64,000 nt of DNA from Propionivibrio sp047601695 (GCA_047601695.1 JASGIW010000004.1:930001-994000); one strand, 5' to 3'; counted from the first letter of the stretch, positions 27,201 to 38,606 are shown. A program made the numbers and translations. Notes: generated from the letters alone by a model not told the origin.

Positions 27201-29567
27201 CAAATCGCCGAGCGGCGCCGCGCAGCGGCCGGCCATCTGCTGGAGCACTGGCTGTCCTGCCTGCCCAAGGGCGCACGCGGCGTCGATAAACTCGCCGACA
27301 CGACGCTCGGCAAGCTCACCGCCAGTGTCGCCGGCGACGCCCTGCTCGCATCCGAAACCGCCGACCTGCGCAAGCTGGTCGAGCGCGCCCTGCTCTGGCT
27401 GCACGAACAGGAGGTGCTGCGGCTCAACAAGGGACTGGCGATTTTCCGCACGGCAATGACCCTGCATCTGGAAACCGACTGGAAGCAGCAGTTCGAGAAA
27501 AGCAACTACCAGCCGCTGCAACTCCACTACGACGAGCTGACCCGGCAGATCCACATCATGGCCGAGTACGCCGAGCGCGGCATCCAGCGCATCGCCGACG
27601 CCATGCAGCTGGCCGTCGACTATTTCCGCCTGCCCAGTGCGGAGTTCTGTCAACGCTGGCTACCCGGCCGGGAAAAGGAGCTGACGCGGCAGACGACACC
27701 GCAATCCTGGGAGTCCATCGTCGAGACGCTGGCCAAACCGAACCAGCGCGCCATCGTCGCCGACGACCGCGAAGGCGCCAACGTTCTCGTGCTGGCCGGT
27801 CCCGGCTCGGGCAAAACGCGCGTGCTGGTGCACCGCATCGCCTACCTCGTCCACATGCGCCGCGAGAATCCACGCGCCATTCTCGCGCTGGCTTACAACC
27901 GGCATGCGGCGCTGGAAATTCGCCACCGCCTGCGCGAGCTGATCGGCGACGACGCGAACGGCGTCGCCGTGATGACCTGCCACGCGCTGGCCATGCGCCT
28001 GGTCGGCGCCAGCTTCGCCGAGCGCAAGGACGCGGGCGACATCGATTTCGACGCCGTGCTCGAGGAAGCCACTGCCCTGCTCGACGGACGCGGGCTGCCG
28101 CCGGAAGAGGCGGACGTGCAGCGCGATCGTCTGCTCGCCGGTTTCCGCTGGATCCTCGTCGACGAATACCAGGACATCGGCCCCGGCCAATACGCCCTCA
28201 TTTCGGCACTGGCCGGGCGCAAGCGCGACGACGAAGACGGCAAGCTGAACCTCTTCGCCGTCGGCGACGACGACCAGAACATCTACGCCTTTGCCGGCGC
28301 CTCGGTCGAATTCATCCGTCGCTTCGAACAGGACTACCAGGCGCAAACCCGCTTTCTCGTCGAGAACTACCGCTCGACGGCCAACATCATCGAAATCGCG
28401 AACACGCTGATTGCGCCGGCCAACGAACGTATGAAACACGCGCAGCCGATACGGATCGATGCTTCGCGCGCCAAGTCGCCGGCCGGCGGCGAGTGGAAGA
28501 GTCGCGACAGCGTCGCGCAAGGCCGGGTGCAGATCCTGCCGGCCGGCAGAACCGCCGAACAGCAGGCCATGAGCGTCCTCACCGAACTCCAGCGGCTGCG
28601 AACGCTCGGGCTCGACCTCGGCAAGACAGCGGTGATCGCCCGCCAATGGAAATTCCTCGACCCGTTGCGTGCCGCCTGCGAAAGCGTCGGTCTGCCGGTC
28701 AATATGGCCGACGAAGGCACTCCGCCGCTGTGGCGCCTGCGCGAGACGCAATCCTTGCTGGCTTGCGTCGAAGCGCAAGGACCGCTCGTCCAGGCGGGAA
28801 CACTGCAAAACCGGCTTGCTGATCTGGACGACGGAGAGTGGACGGAAAGCCTGCGCGAGGCCATCGCCGCTTTCGCCGAAGAAACGCAGGATGCCGAAGT
28901 CTCTTTCCCCTGGTTCCGCGACTGGCTGGCCGAATGGGGCCATGCCAACAGGCGAAGGCAAACCGGCGTACTGTTGCTGACTGCCCACCGCGCCAAGGGA
29001 CTGGAATTCGATCACGTCTTCGTGCTCGACGGCGAATGGCAGCGGCAGAACGGCGAGGACGCGGACGCTGCGCGCCGTCTCTACTACGTGGCCATGACCC
29101 GCGCCCGGCAGACGCTGACGCTGGCCAGGATGGAAGGAAATCACCCGTTGCTCGACAGTCTGCCCGACAGTACGGCATTGCTGCGTCGCCCGGCCAGCCA
29201 ATGGCTGCCATCGCCACCGGGCTTGCAGCACCGCTACGTCCGCCCGTCCCTGCGCGAGATCGACCTCGGTTTCGCCGGGCGCAAAAATCCTGGCGACGCG
29301 CTGCACCGACGTCTTGCCGCCCTGCGTGCGGGCGACGCGCTGCAATGGGCACCGGACGGACGCGCGGGCTGCCTGCACACCGGGGACGGCCACATGGTCG
29401 GACGCCTTTCCGGCAAGTTTTCACCGCCCGAAGGGTTGTGCTGCGTCGGCGCCACGGTGCGCGCGATCATTGTCTGGCGCAAGCGCGACACCCCGCCGGA
29501 GTACCGGGCCGGTTGTCGCGGCGAGCAGTGGGAAGTCGTGCTGCCGGAGCTGGTCTTCGCGCCGTGA
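24297..29567 (+). CDS. Giant helicase fusion: exonuclease-like domain + RecQ helicase + UvrD/Rep helicase
   Basis: An uninterrupted 1756-residue frame. Residues about 62-200 resemble a DEDD 3'-5' exonuclease (LSLDLEVG, GHNLLAFDLPQL, VIDTLRL, then a late D in NDPLLDAELAL). A small Cys cluster (CADPECAWC) lies near 310. A RecQ-type helicase follows, with Walker A PTGTGKS near 372, DEAH near 475 and motif VI QEAGRAGRD near 670. A winged-helix-like stretch comes next. The last ~600 residues are a UvrD/Rep helicase with Walker A GPGSGKT near 1168, DEYQD near 1290, GDDDQNIYAFAG, TAHRAKGLEFD and YYVAMTRAR near 1597. Two motor families of superfamilies 2 and 1 in one chain imply DNA repair or invader-DNA processing. 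The exact start is uncertain (24297, or the ATG at 24384). No operon partner. Confidence 0.88.
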   Translation: MTRYSHAADFAPIRHFPIADRSLNRFPAVMAAYNAERTTSANRFHPLPSDSEFSTQERKLKPHCLSLDLEVGRNSAIIHQLAALRGNTGERLAYPPGQLVAALDALDALADGAAFLLGHNLLAFDLPQLRAAQPNLRLFGKPVIDTLRLNPLAFPKNPYHHLVKHYQDGQLLANRKNDPLLDAELALQVFCDQELALRRMQQTSPDLLLAWHWLTTIDQSVSGLNRFFMKVREELRPTEEKAKAAVQRLLDGEGCLQASERIVGSAERIAWPLAYALAWLSVAGGNSVMPPWVRYQFPEAGRLVRQLRDIPCADPECAWCRREHDSRKQLKHWFGETYEFRPEPIDRHSGLPLQQVIVDSAMRGEHCLGILPTGTGKSLCYQIPALSRFVRTGALSVVISPLVALMEDQVKGLRERGIDGCAAINGLLSMPERADVLERVRLGDVGILLIAPEQLRNRSVRKVLAQRAIGAWVFDEAHCLSKWGQDFRPDYRYVARFIRESADNDPGRELPLIQCLTATAKPEVVADIVGHFREKLGIEVRVLDGGSERKNLTFDVIQTTVAEKFAHVADLIEEELRPDTRDGAIVYCATRKQTEELARFLGDKGLLAAPYHARLPPETKKDTQKAFIAGELRVIAATNAFGMGIDKPDVRLVVHADIPGSLENYLQEAGRAGRDRAAARCVLLYAADDVERQHGMSAASRLSRRDIQSVLRALRQLQRTKSRDAPVVATSGEILDEDEDGGFKRDIATDDTRVRTAVAWLEEAGLVRREENSVQLFPSSLRVKSLDEADALLATHVPDPGQRKKYLNLLQILMSSPADEGISTDELMNQSGFTATSLREALHLLDRLGISSNDTGMTAFVHVGVERSSKKRFDEACALEKALIARLRETAPDVMAGEGYPLSLRLISQALKDQGHAQAVPERLRRIVKGLAGDGRDDGHGTGSLQLRRASDPDSVHVTLTRSWAAIEQIAERRRAAAGHLLEHWLSCLPKGARGVDKLADTTLGKLTASVAGDALLASETADLRKLVERALLWLHEQEVLRLNKGLAIFRTAMTLHLETDWKQQFEKSNYQPLQLHYDELTRQIHIMAEYAERGIQRIADAMQLAVDYFRLPSAEFCQRWLPGREKELTRQTTPQSWESIVETLAKPNQRAIVADDREGANVLVLAGPGSGKTRVLVHRIAYLVHMRRENPRAILALAYNRHAALEIRHRLRELIGDDANGVAVMTCHALAMRLVGASFAERKDAGDIDFDAVLEEATALLDGRGLPPEEADVQRDRLLAGFRWILVDEYQDIGPGQYALISALAGRKRDDEDGKLNLFAVGDDDQNIYAFAGASVEFIRRFEQDYQAQTRFLVENYRSTANIIEIANTLIAPANERMKHAQPIRIDASRAKSPAGGEWKSRDSVAQGRVQILPAGRTAEQQAMSVLTELQRLRTLGLDLGKTAVIARQWKFLDPLRAACESVGLPVNMADEGTPPLWRLRETQSLLACVEAQGPLVQAGTLQNRLADLDDGEWTESLREAIAAFAEETQDAEVSFPWFRDWLAEWGHANRRRQTGVLLLTAHRAKGLEFDHVFVLDGEWQRQNGEDADAARRLYYVAMTRARQTLTLARMEGNHPLLDSLPDSTALLRRPASQWLPSPPGLQHRYVRPSLREIDLGFAGRKNPGDALHRRLAALRAGDALQWAPDGRAGCLHTGDGHMVGRLSGKFSPPEGLCCVGATVRAIIVWRKRDTPPEYRAGCRGEQWEVVLPELVFAP

Positions 29568-29685
29568 GCGGGCGGAAATTTTCCCGAAGCGGAACGAAGG
29601 GCGCAACGAAGCCCCGGGGTTCAACCCCTTTCGTGCCATCATCCGGCGGGTAGATCACAGACAGGACGAAACGCCCCCCGTTTTT

Positions 29686-29735
29686 TTCGCCGTGTTCGCA
29701 GTGTCCGCTGAGGTTAACTGCTTCTTTCCAGGATC
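29686..29735. repeat. Half copy of the dispersed palindromic element
   Basis: TTTCGCCGTGTTCGCAGTGT and the following CCGCTGAGGTTAACTGC resemble the right arm of the inverted repeat at 4935-4966 and its downstream flank. Here the left arm is missing or degenerate. It lies just upstream of the Nramp gene. Confidence 0.5.
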
Positions 29736-29741
29736 AAAGGT

Positions 29742-31028
29742 GTGCAAAAAGACATGCTGGACTTGCCAAAAAAACTTCGCAGGCTTTTCACGAAAGAGGA
29801 CGCCACGCCCGGTTTCGGCATTCTCGAACTGCTGAAATACATCAGCCCCGGCCTGCTCGTCACCGTGGGATTCATCGACCCCGGCAACTGGGCTTCCAAT
29901 TTCGCCGCCGGTTCGGAATTCGGCTACGCGCTTCTGTGGGTGGTCACGCTGTCGACCATCATGCTGATCATCCTGCAGCACAACGCCGCCCACCTGGGTA
30001 TCGTCAGCGGCCTGTGCCTGTCGGAGGCCGCCACGAAATACCTGCCGAAAAAGACCTCGCGCCTCATTCTCGGGTCAGCCATGATCGCCTCGGTCTCCAC
30101 CTCGCTGGCGGAAATCCTGGGCGGCGCCATCGCCCTGAACATTCTGTTCGGACTGCCGATCAGGATCGGCGCCGTGGGTGTGGCGGTGCTGGTCTACGCC
30201 TTGTTGTCCGGACATTCCTACCCGAAGATCGAAAGATTCATCATCGCCTTCGTTTCCATCATCGGCCTGTCGTTCATCTACGAACTGTTTCTGGTCGACG
30301 TGGACTGGGGCGCCGCCGCCCGCGCCTGGGTCACGCCGGACATTCCCGACGGCAGCATGCTGATCGTGATGAGCGTGCTCGGCGCGGTGATCATGCCGCA
30401 CAACCTCTTCCTGCATTCCGAAGTCATACAGAGCCGGCAGTGGAACAAGGAAAGCAAGGGCGCGATCGAACGACACCTCAAATACGAACTGCTCGACACC
30501 TCGTTTTCCATGCTGGTGGGCTGGGCCATCAACAGCGCGATGATCCTGCTGGCGGCGGCAACCTTTTTCCGGGAAGGCGTGGTCGTTGACGACCTGCAGC
30601 AGGCGGCGCAGCTGCTTTACCCGCTGCTCGGCAATGCCGCGGTGACGGTGTTCGGCACCGCGCTGCTGTTCTCTGGCATCGCCTCGACCATCACCTCGGC
30701 GATCGCCGCCGGTTCGATCTACGCCGGCGTTTTCGACGAGCCCTACAACATCGAAGACATTCACTCGAAAACCGGCGTGGTGGTTTCGCTGGGGCTCGCG
30801 CTTATCGTCATTTTCCTGATCTCGGACCCGTTCAAGGGATTGATCGTTTCCCAGGCCGTGCTCAGCCTGCAGTTGCCGATCACTGTATTCCTGCAGCTGC
30901 GCCTGACTTCGTCGCGGGAAGTGATGGGCGAATATGCCAATCCACCGTCGACGCAGCTCACCTTGTACGCAATCGCGACGCTGGTGACCGGGCTGAACGC
31001 GATGCTGCTCTGGAGCCTGGTGCGATGA
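29742..31028 (+). CDS. Nramp-family divalent metal ion transporter
   Basis: A 428-residue inner-membrane protein with about eleven helices. The Nramp helix-1 metal-binding motif appears as GFIDPGNWASN (the family has D-P-G-N), and the helix-6 signature appears as GAVIMPHNLFLHS. Members import Mn2+ or Fe2+ with protons. The helix-6 MPHN matches MntH-type proteins. The start shown is the GTG at 29742; an ATG at 29754 is equally possible. It stands alone, with no manganese-sensing riboswitch recognised. Converges on clpB. Confidence 0.9.
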   Translation: MQKDMLDLPKKLRRLFTKEDATPGFGILELLKYISPGLLVTVGFIDPGNWASNFAAGSEFGYALLWVVTLSTIMLIILQHNAAHLGIVSGLCLSEAATKYLPKKTSRLILGSAMIASVSTSLAEILGGAIALNILFGLPIRIGAVGVAVLVYALLSGHSYPKIERFIIAFVSIIGLSFIYELFLVDVDWGAAARAWVTPDIPDGSMLIVMSVLGAVIMPHNLFLHSEVIQSRQWNKESKGAIERHLKYELLDTSFSMLVGWAINSAMILLAAATFFREGVVVDDLQQAAQLLYPLLGNAAVTVFGTALLFSGIASTITSAIAAGSIYAGVFDEPYNIEDIHSKTGVVVSLGLALIVIFLISDPFKGLIVSQAVLSLQLPITVFLQLRLTSSREVMGEYANPPSTQLTLYAIATLVTGLNAMLLWSLVR

Positions 31029-31084
31029 CCCGCGCCGACCGACCCCGACCGTTGGGCCGATGAGCGGCAGCGCGGGAACAGCCG

Positions 31085-33664
<2,580 letters not shown>

Positions 33665-33796
33665 GGTGGCTTCCCTTCTGAATATCTGGATGGCAACCAG
33701 ATGGGGGAAACGCCGGCGATTTCAAGAGCACATCACGTCAACCGCGTCAAACTGCCGGCGGTCGGTGTCGAAAACTACAACGTGCTTCGACTACCG

Positions 33797-35095
33797 TCAG
33801 GACACCGGAAAAACCGCCGCGAAACCGCCGCCCGGCGTGCGGAAATTGGTCGTCTGCCCTTGGTACAGGCGCGCCGAGACCAGCTGCACGTCTCCACGAT
33901 AGACGTAGTTGCGCAGGTCGAGCTTGTGCCGGTGGGCGACGCCGTCGACCGTGAGATGCCGTTCGGAGGGCGGCACCAGCGCCTGCGCGACGTAGCCGCC
34001 ACGGGCGATCGCCTCGAACACGCGCCTGGTCAGCTTGTCGCCGCGATACGCGGCCTTGCTGCCGTAACCTGCCGCCGGCTTGAAGAACCATTGCTTGCGC
34101 CCGCTCCAGAATTCCGCCGCGTTGTCGGCGGTCACTTCGCAAGTCGCCGGAACGCCCGCCGCCAGCAGCTGGCGATCGGCTGTGCCGACGCCGATTTCGG
34201 CGAGCCAGTCGCCGTCGCCGAGCAGGACGAGGTTGCGCTTGTCGGCGTACAGCGCGTGCGCGCGCGGATGCGGCGTCAGCACGACGGCGTCGGCCAGGTA
34301 GGCATCGCGCAGGGCTGCGTTCTGCGCTTCGTCGAGGGAGAAATCGGTCAGCCGGTTGTAGACCAGATCGATGCGCTCGCCACGTGCGTACAGGCCGCCG
34401 TTGGCGAACGAGAACTCCTGCGGATCGACGACCAGCGTCGCGATGCCGGCTTCCTCGAACAGCTGGCGGAAGAGTTCGAATTCGGGCGCGAGGAACTGCG
34501 CGGCGGGCGATTCGTCGACGATGGCGATGCGCGTGAGCGGCGCGTCGTCACGCGCCAGCCGCCACTCGCTGCGGAACATGTCAACGAATACTTCTTCCGC
34601 TGCAACGCCGGTGGACGGCGGCAGCGACGCGCAGCAGGCTTCCTGCGCGTGCAGCAGCTTGGCGCAGAGCAGCGCGCCGCCGGCGTTGGTGTTTATCTCG
34701 ATCAGGCGCGGCCCGTCGTCGCCGAGATGGAAGTCGTAGCCCATGAACACGCTGGCGGCGCTCGGGACGTGGCGGGCGATGGCTGGTGCATCGGCCAGCA
34801 CGCGCGCCTGCCAGCCCGGCAGCGCGACGACGCGTTCGATGGCGCGGATGAGCTCGGCCATGAAGTCGAGATGCGCCTGGGCGACGTACACCTGCGTGTG
34901 CGAGAAGAGGTGCGGGTGCGAGGAAGACAGCGCTTCGTGCGCGACGCCGCCGGTTTCGAGCGCGCGTTTCAGCTTGCGATGATCGACCGAACGGCAGACG
35001 CAGCCCTGATTGAGCAACGCGGCGGCCTCGCGGCAATCGGCGGGCAGTTCGTCGCGGCGGATCGGCGGCACCAGTGATCGCTCGTGGCCGCTCAC
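33797..35095 (-). CDS. ATP-grasp-like protein of unknown function
   Basis: A 432-residue soluble protein. I do not recognise a named family. The C-terminal half has ATP-grasp-like features (KQWFFKPAAGYGSKAAYRG, then GGYVAQALVPPS and KLDLRNYVYRGDVQLV), and the middle has FHLGDDGPRLIEINTNAGG, like the metal/ATP loop of circularly permuted ATP-grasp enzymes. These ligases join a carboxylate to an amine or thiol. The GTG start at 35095 overlaps the stop of the upstream DinG-like gene by four bases, so translation is probably coupled. Function unproven. Confidence 0.65.
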   Translation of the reverse strand: MSGHERSLVPPIRRDELPADCREAAALLNQGCVCRSVDHRKLKRALETGGVAHEALSSSHPHLFSHTQVYVAQAHLDFMAELIRAIERVVALPGWQARVLADAPAIARHVPSAASVFMGYDFHLGDDGPRLIEINTNAGGALLCAKLLHAQEACCASLPPSTGVAAEEVFVDMFRSEWRLARDDAPLTRIAIVDESPAAQFLAPEFELFRQLFEEAGIATLVVDPQEFSFANGGLYARGERIDLVYNRLTDFSLDEAQNAALRDAYLADAVVLTPHPRAHALYADKRNLVLLGDGDWLAEIGVGTADRQLLAAGVPATCEVTADNAAEFWSGRKQWFFKPAAGYGSKAAYRGDKLTRRVFEAIARGGYVAQALVPPSERHLTVDGVAHRHKLDLRNYVYRGDVQLVSARLYQGQTTNFRTPGGGFAAVFPVS

Positions 35096-37029
35096 CGCCG
35101 GTCGCCTTCGGCAAAGAAGTCGAGCACGACGTCGAGCTCACGCGTGCGTTTCATCGGCGGCAGGCTGCGCCAGACACGCTTGCCGTAGGGCTTGGTGATC
35201 AGGCGCGGGTCGCAGATCATCAGCACGCCGCGGTCGCTTTCGTCGCGGATCAGCCGGCCGGCGCCCTGCTTGACGTTGATCACCGCGCGCGGCAATTGGT
35301 AGTCCATGAAGGCGTTTCTCCCCTCGGTCTTCATACGCTCGATGCGCGCCGAGAGCACCGGGTCGTCGGGCGGAGCGAAAGGCAGCTTGTCGATGACGAC
35401 GAGCGACAAGGCTTCGCCGCGCACGTCAACGCCTTCCCAGAAGCTCTGGCTGCCGACCAGGATGGCGTTGCCGAGCCGGCGGAAGCGCTCGAGCAGCTCG
35501 TTCTTGCTGCCTTCGCCCTGGATCAGCAACGGGAAATCGAGTCCGGCGCGCTCGAGTTGCTCAGCCAGCAGCTCGTGCGTACGGCGCATGGCGCGCAACG
35601 AGGTGCACAGGAAGAACGCCCGCCCGCCGCTCGCCTTGACGACCGGGAAAGCCGCCTTGACGGCAGATTCCGTGTAGGCGTGGTTGTTCGGATCGGGCAG
35701 CCCGGTCGGCGCGTAGAGCAGCGCCTGTTTTTCGTAGTCGAACGGGCTGTCCCAGAACGCCGATTCGGCACCGTCCAGCCCCATCTCGCCGCAGTAATGA
35801 CCAAAATCCTTCTGCACGGCGAGTGTCGCCGAGGTGAAGATCCAGGCACGCGGATGGCCGCTCATCTGCTTCTTCATGATGTTGGCGATGACGAGCGGCG
35901 TCGCGTTGAGCTGCAGCGACAGCGTGTAGGTTTCGCCCCAGCGCACATAGTCCTTGTCAGCGCCGTTTTGCCAGCGCCGCAGCTGGGCGACGAGCTCGCC
36001 GGCGCGCCGCCAGCAATTCTCCAGACCCTCCGAACGCTGCGCCTGCGTTTCGAGCAGCGCGGTCAGCACGTCGAGTTCGCGAATCAGGCCGACCAGCGCG
36101 TTGTCGAAACCACCACGCTCCTCCAGCTGCGCGAGCGAGAAACGCGCTGGCTCGACGGGCAGCGTCAGGCGCAGATCCTTGGCCGCCTTCTCGACGACGC
36201 CGCACAGCTTGGGCAGATCGAGACAGTCCTTGGCGGAAACCAGGCCTTCGGTACGCACGTCGCGCGCCAGATCGATGACCTGCGCCGTCAACACGTTGTC
36301 GCCAAAGAACAGGCTGGCGGTTTCTGGCAATTGGTGCGCCTCGTCGAAGATCACCGTGTTGCAGGCCGGCAGCAATTCGGCCGTGCCCTCGTCGCGCAGC
36401 ATCACGTCGGCGAAAAAGAGGTGGTGGTTGACCACGACGAGGTCGGCGGCCAGCGCCTCGCGCCGCGCGGCGAGGACGAAGCACTCCTTGTTGTACGGGC
36501 AATCCTGGCCGAGGCAGTTCTCGCGCGTCGAGGTGACCATGCCCCAGACCGTCGAGTTTTCCGGTACGTCGCCGCAATCGGCCTTGTCCCCGGTCTTCGT
36601 CGATTTGGCGAAACGCGCGATGCGCGCGGCGTGCGCCGCGTCCTCGCGGGCGACGAAACGGCCGTCGTCCAAGGCTCGTTCCAGGTGGTAGTGACAGAGA
36701 TAGTTGGCGCGCCCCTTGAGCAGCGCGATCTGGACCGGCACGCCGAGCACCTTGCGCACGGTCGGGATGTCACGCGAGAAGAGCTGGTCCTGCAGATTCT
36801 TGGTGCCGGTCGAGACGATCACCTTGCCGCCCGAAAGCAAGGCGGGAACGAGATAGGCGTAGGTCTTGCCGGTACCGGTGCCGGCTTCGGCAACCAGCAC
36901 GCCGTTGTCAGCGATCGCCGCCGCGATGCGCTCGGCCATCTCGACCTGCTGCTCGCGCACGCGATAGCCGGGAATACCGGTGGCCAGCAGCCCGTCAGGG
37001 GCGAAGACTTCCTTGATCGTCCGCGACAT
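35092..37029 (-). CDS. yoaA: DinG/YoaA-family ATP-dependent DNA helicase
   Basis: A 645-residue XPD-like superfamily 2 helicase. Walker A is AGTGTGKTYAYL near residue 51, the DEAH box is FDEAHQLPE near 230, and the C-terminal VGSQSFWEGVD and QGAGRLIRD boxes are intact. Cysteines in LCHYHLE and ENCLGQDCPYNKECFV fit the four-Cys iron-sulfur cluster of the DinG/YoaA/XPD group. It unwinds forked or R-loop DNA. Coupled to the downstream ATP-grasp-like gene; the amino acid transporter gene upstream ends 7 bases before it. Confidence 0.9.
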   Translation of the reverse strand: MSRTIKEVFAPDGLLATGIPGYRVREQQVEMAERIAAAIADNGVLVAEAGTGTGKTYAYLVPALLSGGKVIVSTGTKNLQDQLFSRDIPTVRKVLGVPVQIALLKGRANYLCHYHLERALDDGRFVAREDAAHAARIARFAKSTKTGDKADCGDVPENSTVWGMVTSTRENCLGQDCPYNKECFVLAARREALAADLVVVNHHLFFADVMLRDEGTAELLPACNTVIFDEAHQLPETASLFFGDNVLTAQVIDLARDVRTEGLVSAKDCLDLPKLCGVVEKAAKDLRLTLPVEPARFSLAQLEERGGFDNALVGLIRELDVLTALLETQAQRSEGLENCWRRAGELVAQLRRWQNGADKDYVRWGETYTLSLQLNATPLVIANIMKKQMSGHPRAWIFTSATLAVQKDFGHYCGEMGLDGAESAFWDSPFDYEKQALLYAPTGLPDPNNHAYTESAVKAAFPVVKASGGRAFFLCTSLRAMRRTHELLAEQLERAGLDFPLLIQGEGSKNELLERFRRLGNAILVGSQSFWEGVDVRGEALSLVVIDKLPFAPPDDPVLSARIERMKTEGRNAFMDYQLPRAVINVKQGAGRLIRDESDRGVLMICDPRLITKPYGKRVWRSLPPMKRTRELDVVLDFFAEGDRR

Positions 37030-37035
37030 GCGTCG

Positions 37036-37809
37036 TTACAGCATGTTTTCCAGGAAGGCGCGCGTGCGCGGATGCTCAGGCGCGGCGAACAGCTCGCGCG
37101 ACGAACGCGACTCGAGGATCTCGCCGCCATCCATGAAGACGACGCGGCTGGCGACCTCGCGCGCAAAGCCCATTTCGTGCGTCACCACCAGCATGGTCAT
37201 GTGTTCCTCGGCCAATTCGCGCATCGTGCGCAGCACCTCGCCGGTGAGTTCAGGGTCGAGCGCCGACGTCGGCTCGTCGAACAGCATGATGTCGGGCTCC
37301 ATCGCCAACGCGCGGGCGATGGCGACACGCTGCTTCTGGCCACCTGAAAGCCGCGACGGATAGCTGCCGCTCTTGTCGAGCAGGCCTACCTTGCGCAGCA
37401 GGCTTTCCGCCTTCGGAATGACTTCCTCGCGCCGCATGCCCTTGACCGTGATCGGCGCCTCGATCACGTTCTGCAGCACGGTCATGTGCGGAAACAGGTT
37501 GAAGTGCTGGAAGACCATGCCCATCTTGCCGCACACGCGGCGGATTTCGGCTTCCGGCACGTAGTGGCAGACGCCGTGCACATCGCTCGCCACCAGCGTT
37601 TCTCCTTCGATGACGATGCGCCCGCGATTGATCGTTTCCAGGTGGTTGAGGCAGCGCAGGAAAGTGCTCTTGCCGGAGCCGGACGGGCCGATCACGGCGA
37701 CCACCTCGCCCTTGGCGATGTCGAGCGAGACGCCCTTCAGCACTTCGAGCGTACCGAAGCGCTTGTGCACGTCATGGGCGTGGATCATCGGGTTCATCGC
37801 ATTACTCAT
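37036..37809 (-). CDS. Polar amino acid ABC transporter, ATP-binding protein (GlnQ/HisP type)
   Basis: A 257-residue ATPase. Walker A is GPSGSGKST near residue 40, the signature is LSGGQKQRVAIARAL near 152, and Walker B is IMLFDEPTSALD. A FPHMTVLQNV Q-loop region is typical of the GlnQ family. The start may be the first ATG (37809) or MNPMIHAHD a few codons later. The gene overlaps the permease gene by 8 bases, completing a binding protein-permease-ATPase operon. Confidence 0.92.
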   Translation of the reverse strand: MSNAMNPMIHAHDVHKRFGTLEVLKGVSLDIAKGEVVAVIGPSGSGKSTFLRCLNHLETINRGRIVIEGETLVASDVHGVCHYVPEAEIRRVCGKMGMVFQHFNLFPHMTVLQNVIEAPITVKGMRREEVIPKAESLLRKVGLLDKSGSYPSRLSGGQKQRVAIARALAMEPDIMLFDEPTSALDPELTGEVLRTMRELAEEHMTMLVVTHEMGFAREVASRVVFMDGGEILESRSSRELFAAPEHPRTRAFLENML

Positions 37810-38455
37810 CGTACACCGCGTATTTCTTTTCCAGACGCTGGAAAGCCAGCGTCAACACCAGCGTCATCACCAGGTAGAAGGCCGCCGCGACGACGAACGG
37901 CGTCGTCGTGAAGTCGCGCTGGACGATGCCGCGTGCCGCGCGCAAGAGGTCGTTCATCGCCAGCACGTAGATCAGCGAGGTGTCTTTGACCAGCGTGATC
38001 GTCTCGTTGCTGATCGGCGGCAGGATGCGCTTGATCACCTGCGGCAGCACGATGCGGCGCATGGTCTGCGCGTAGGTCATGCCGAGCACGCGCGCGCCCT
38101 CGTACTGCCCACGATCGATCGACTGGATGCCGGCGCGGAAGATCTCGGCGAAGTATGCGGCGTAATTCAACACGAAGGCGACGATCGCCGCCGGAAAATC
38201 GGGTAGCCGGATGCCGATCACCGGCACGAAGGGCAACGCGAAGTAGATGAACAGCATCTGCAGCATGAGTGGCGTGCCGCGCATCAGCCAGATGTAGCCG
38301 TTGACCAGTCCGCTGATGACCTTGAAACGCGAAATCCGCAACAGCGCCAGACACAGGCCGAGCGGCACCGAGAGCACGAGCGTGATGAGAAAAACCTGGA
38401 TGGTGACCCCGGTGCCTTCGAGCAGGGGCCTCATGATCTGCAAGACGTAATCCAT
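37802..38455 (-). CDS. Polar amino acid ABC transporter, permease (HisM/GlnP type)
   Basis: A 217-residue inner-membrane permease with about five helices. The family motif (GIQSIDRGQYEGARVLGMTYAQ region, then RRIVLPQVIKRILPPI) is near residues 110-145, contacting the ATPase. Only one permease gene is present, so the channel is likely a homodimer. A large hairpin separates it from the upstream binding-protein gene. Confidence 0.9.
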   Translation of the reverse strand: MDYVLQIMRPLLEGTGVTIQVFLITLVLSVPLGLCLALLRISRFKVISGLVNGYIWLMRGTPLMLQMLFIYFALPFVPVIGIRLPDFPAAIVAFVLNYAAYFAEIFRAGIQSIDRGQYEGARVLGMTYAQTMRRIVLPQVIKRILPPISNETITLVKDTSLIYVLAMNDLLRAARGIVQRDFTTTPFVVAAAFYLVMTLVLTLAFQRLEKKYAVYDE

Positions 38456-38527
38456 GCGCTACTTTTCTTGGCGTTAAGCCGTGGCTTCAGTGGAGAGCGA
38501 AACGTTTCACGAACAAAGGAAGTGCAA

Positions 38528-38584
38528 GGCCACCAAGGCAAGCCGGGAAAGCGATTCGCCGCTTTCCCGGCAGACTTGGTGGCC
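38528..38584 (-). terminator. Nested stem-loop between binding-protein and permease genes
   Basis: Outer 10-bp stem (GGCCACCAAG / CTTGGTGGCC) and inner 11-bp stem (GCCGGGAAAGC / GCTTTCCCGGC) are both perfect. Placed 22 bases after the binding-protein stop codon, it probably acts as a partial terminator or 3' stabiliser that raises binding-protein expression over the membrane components. Confidence 0.7.
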
Positions 38585-38606
38585 CGTCGAATCGAGCGGG
38601 TCGGCG

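Noticed and set aside
25838..27653. Long open frames on both strands inside the helicase fusion gene
   Set aside because: Both are shadows of the continuous frame 24297-29567, which carries all helicase motifs.
35074..37347. A 757-residue open frame antisense to the DinG-like helicase
   Set aside because: Mirror of a well-supported helicase gene, with no domain, ribosome site or credible start of its own.
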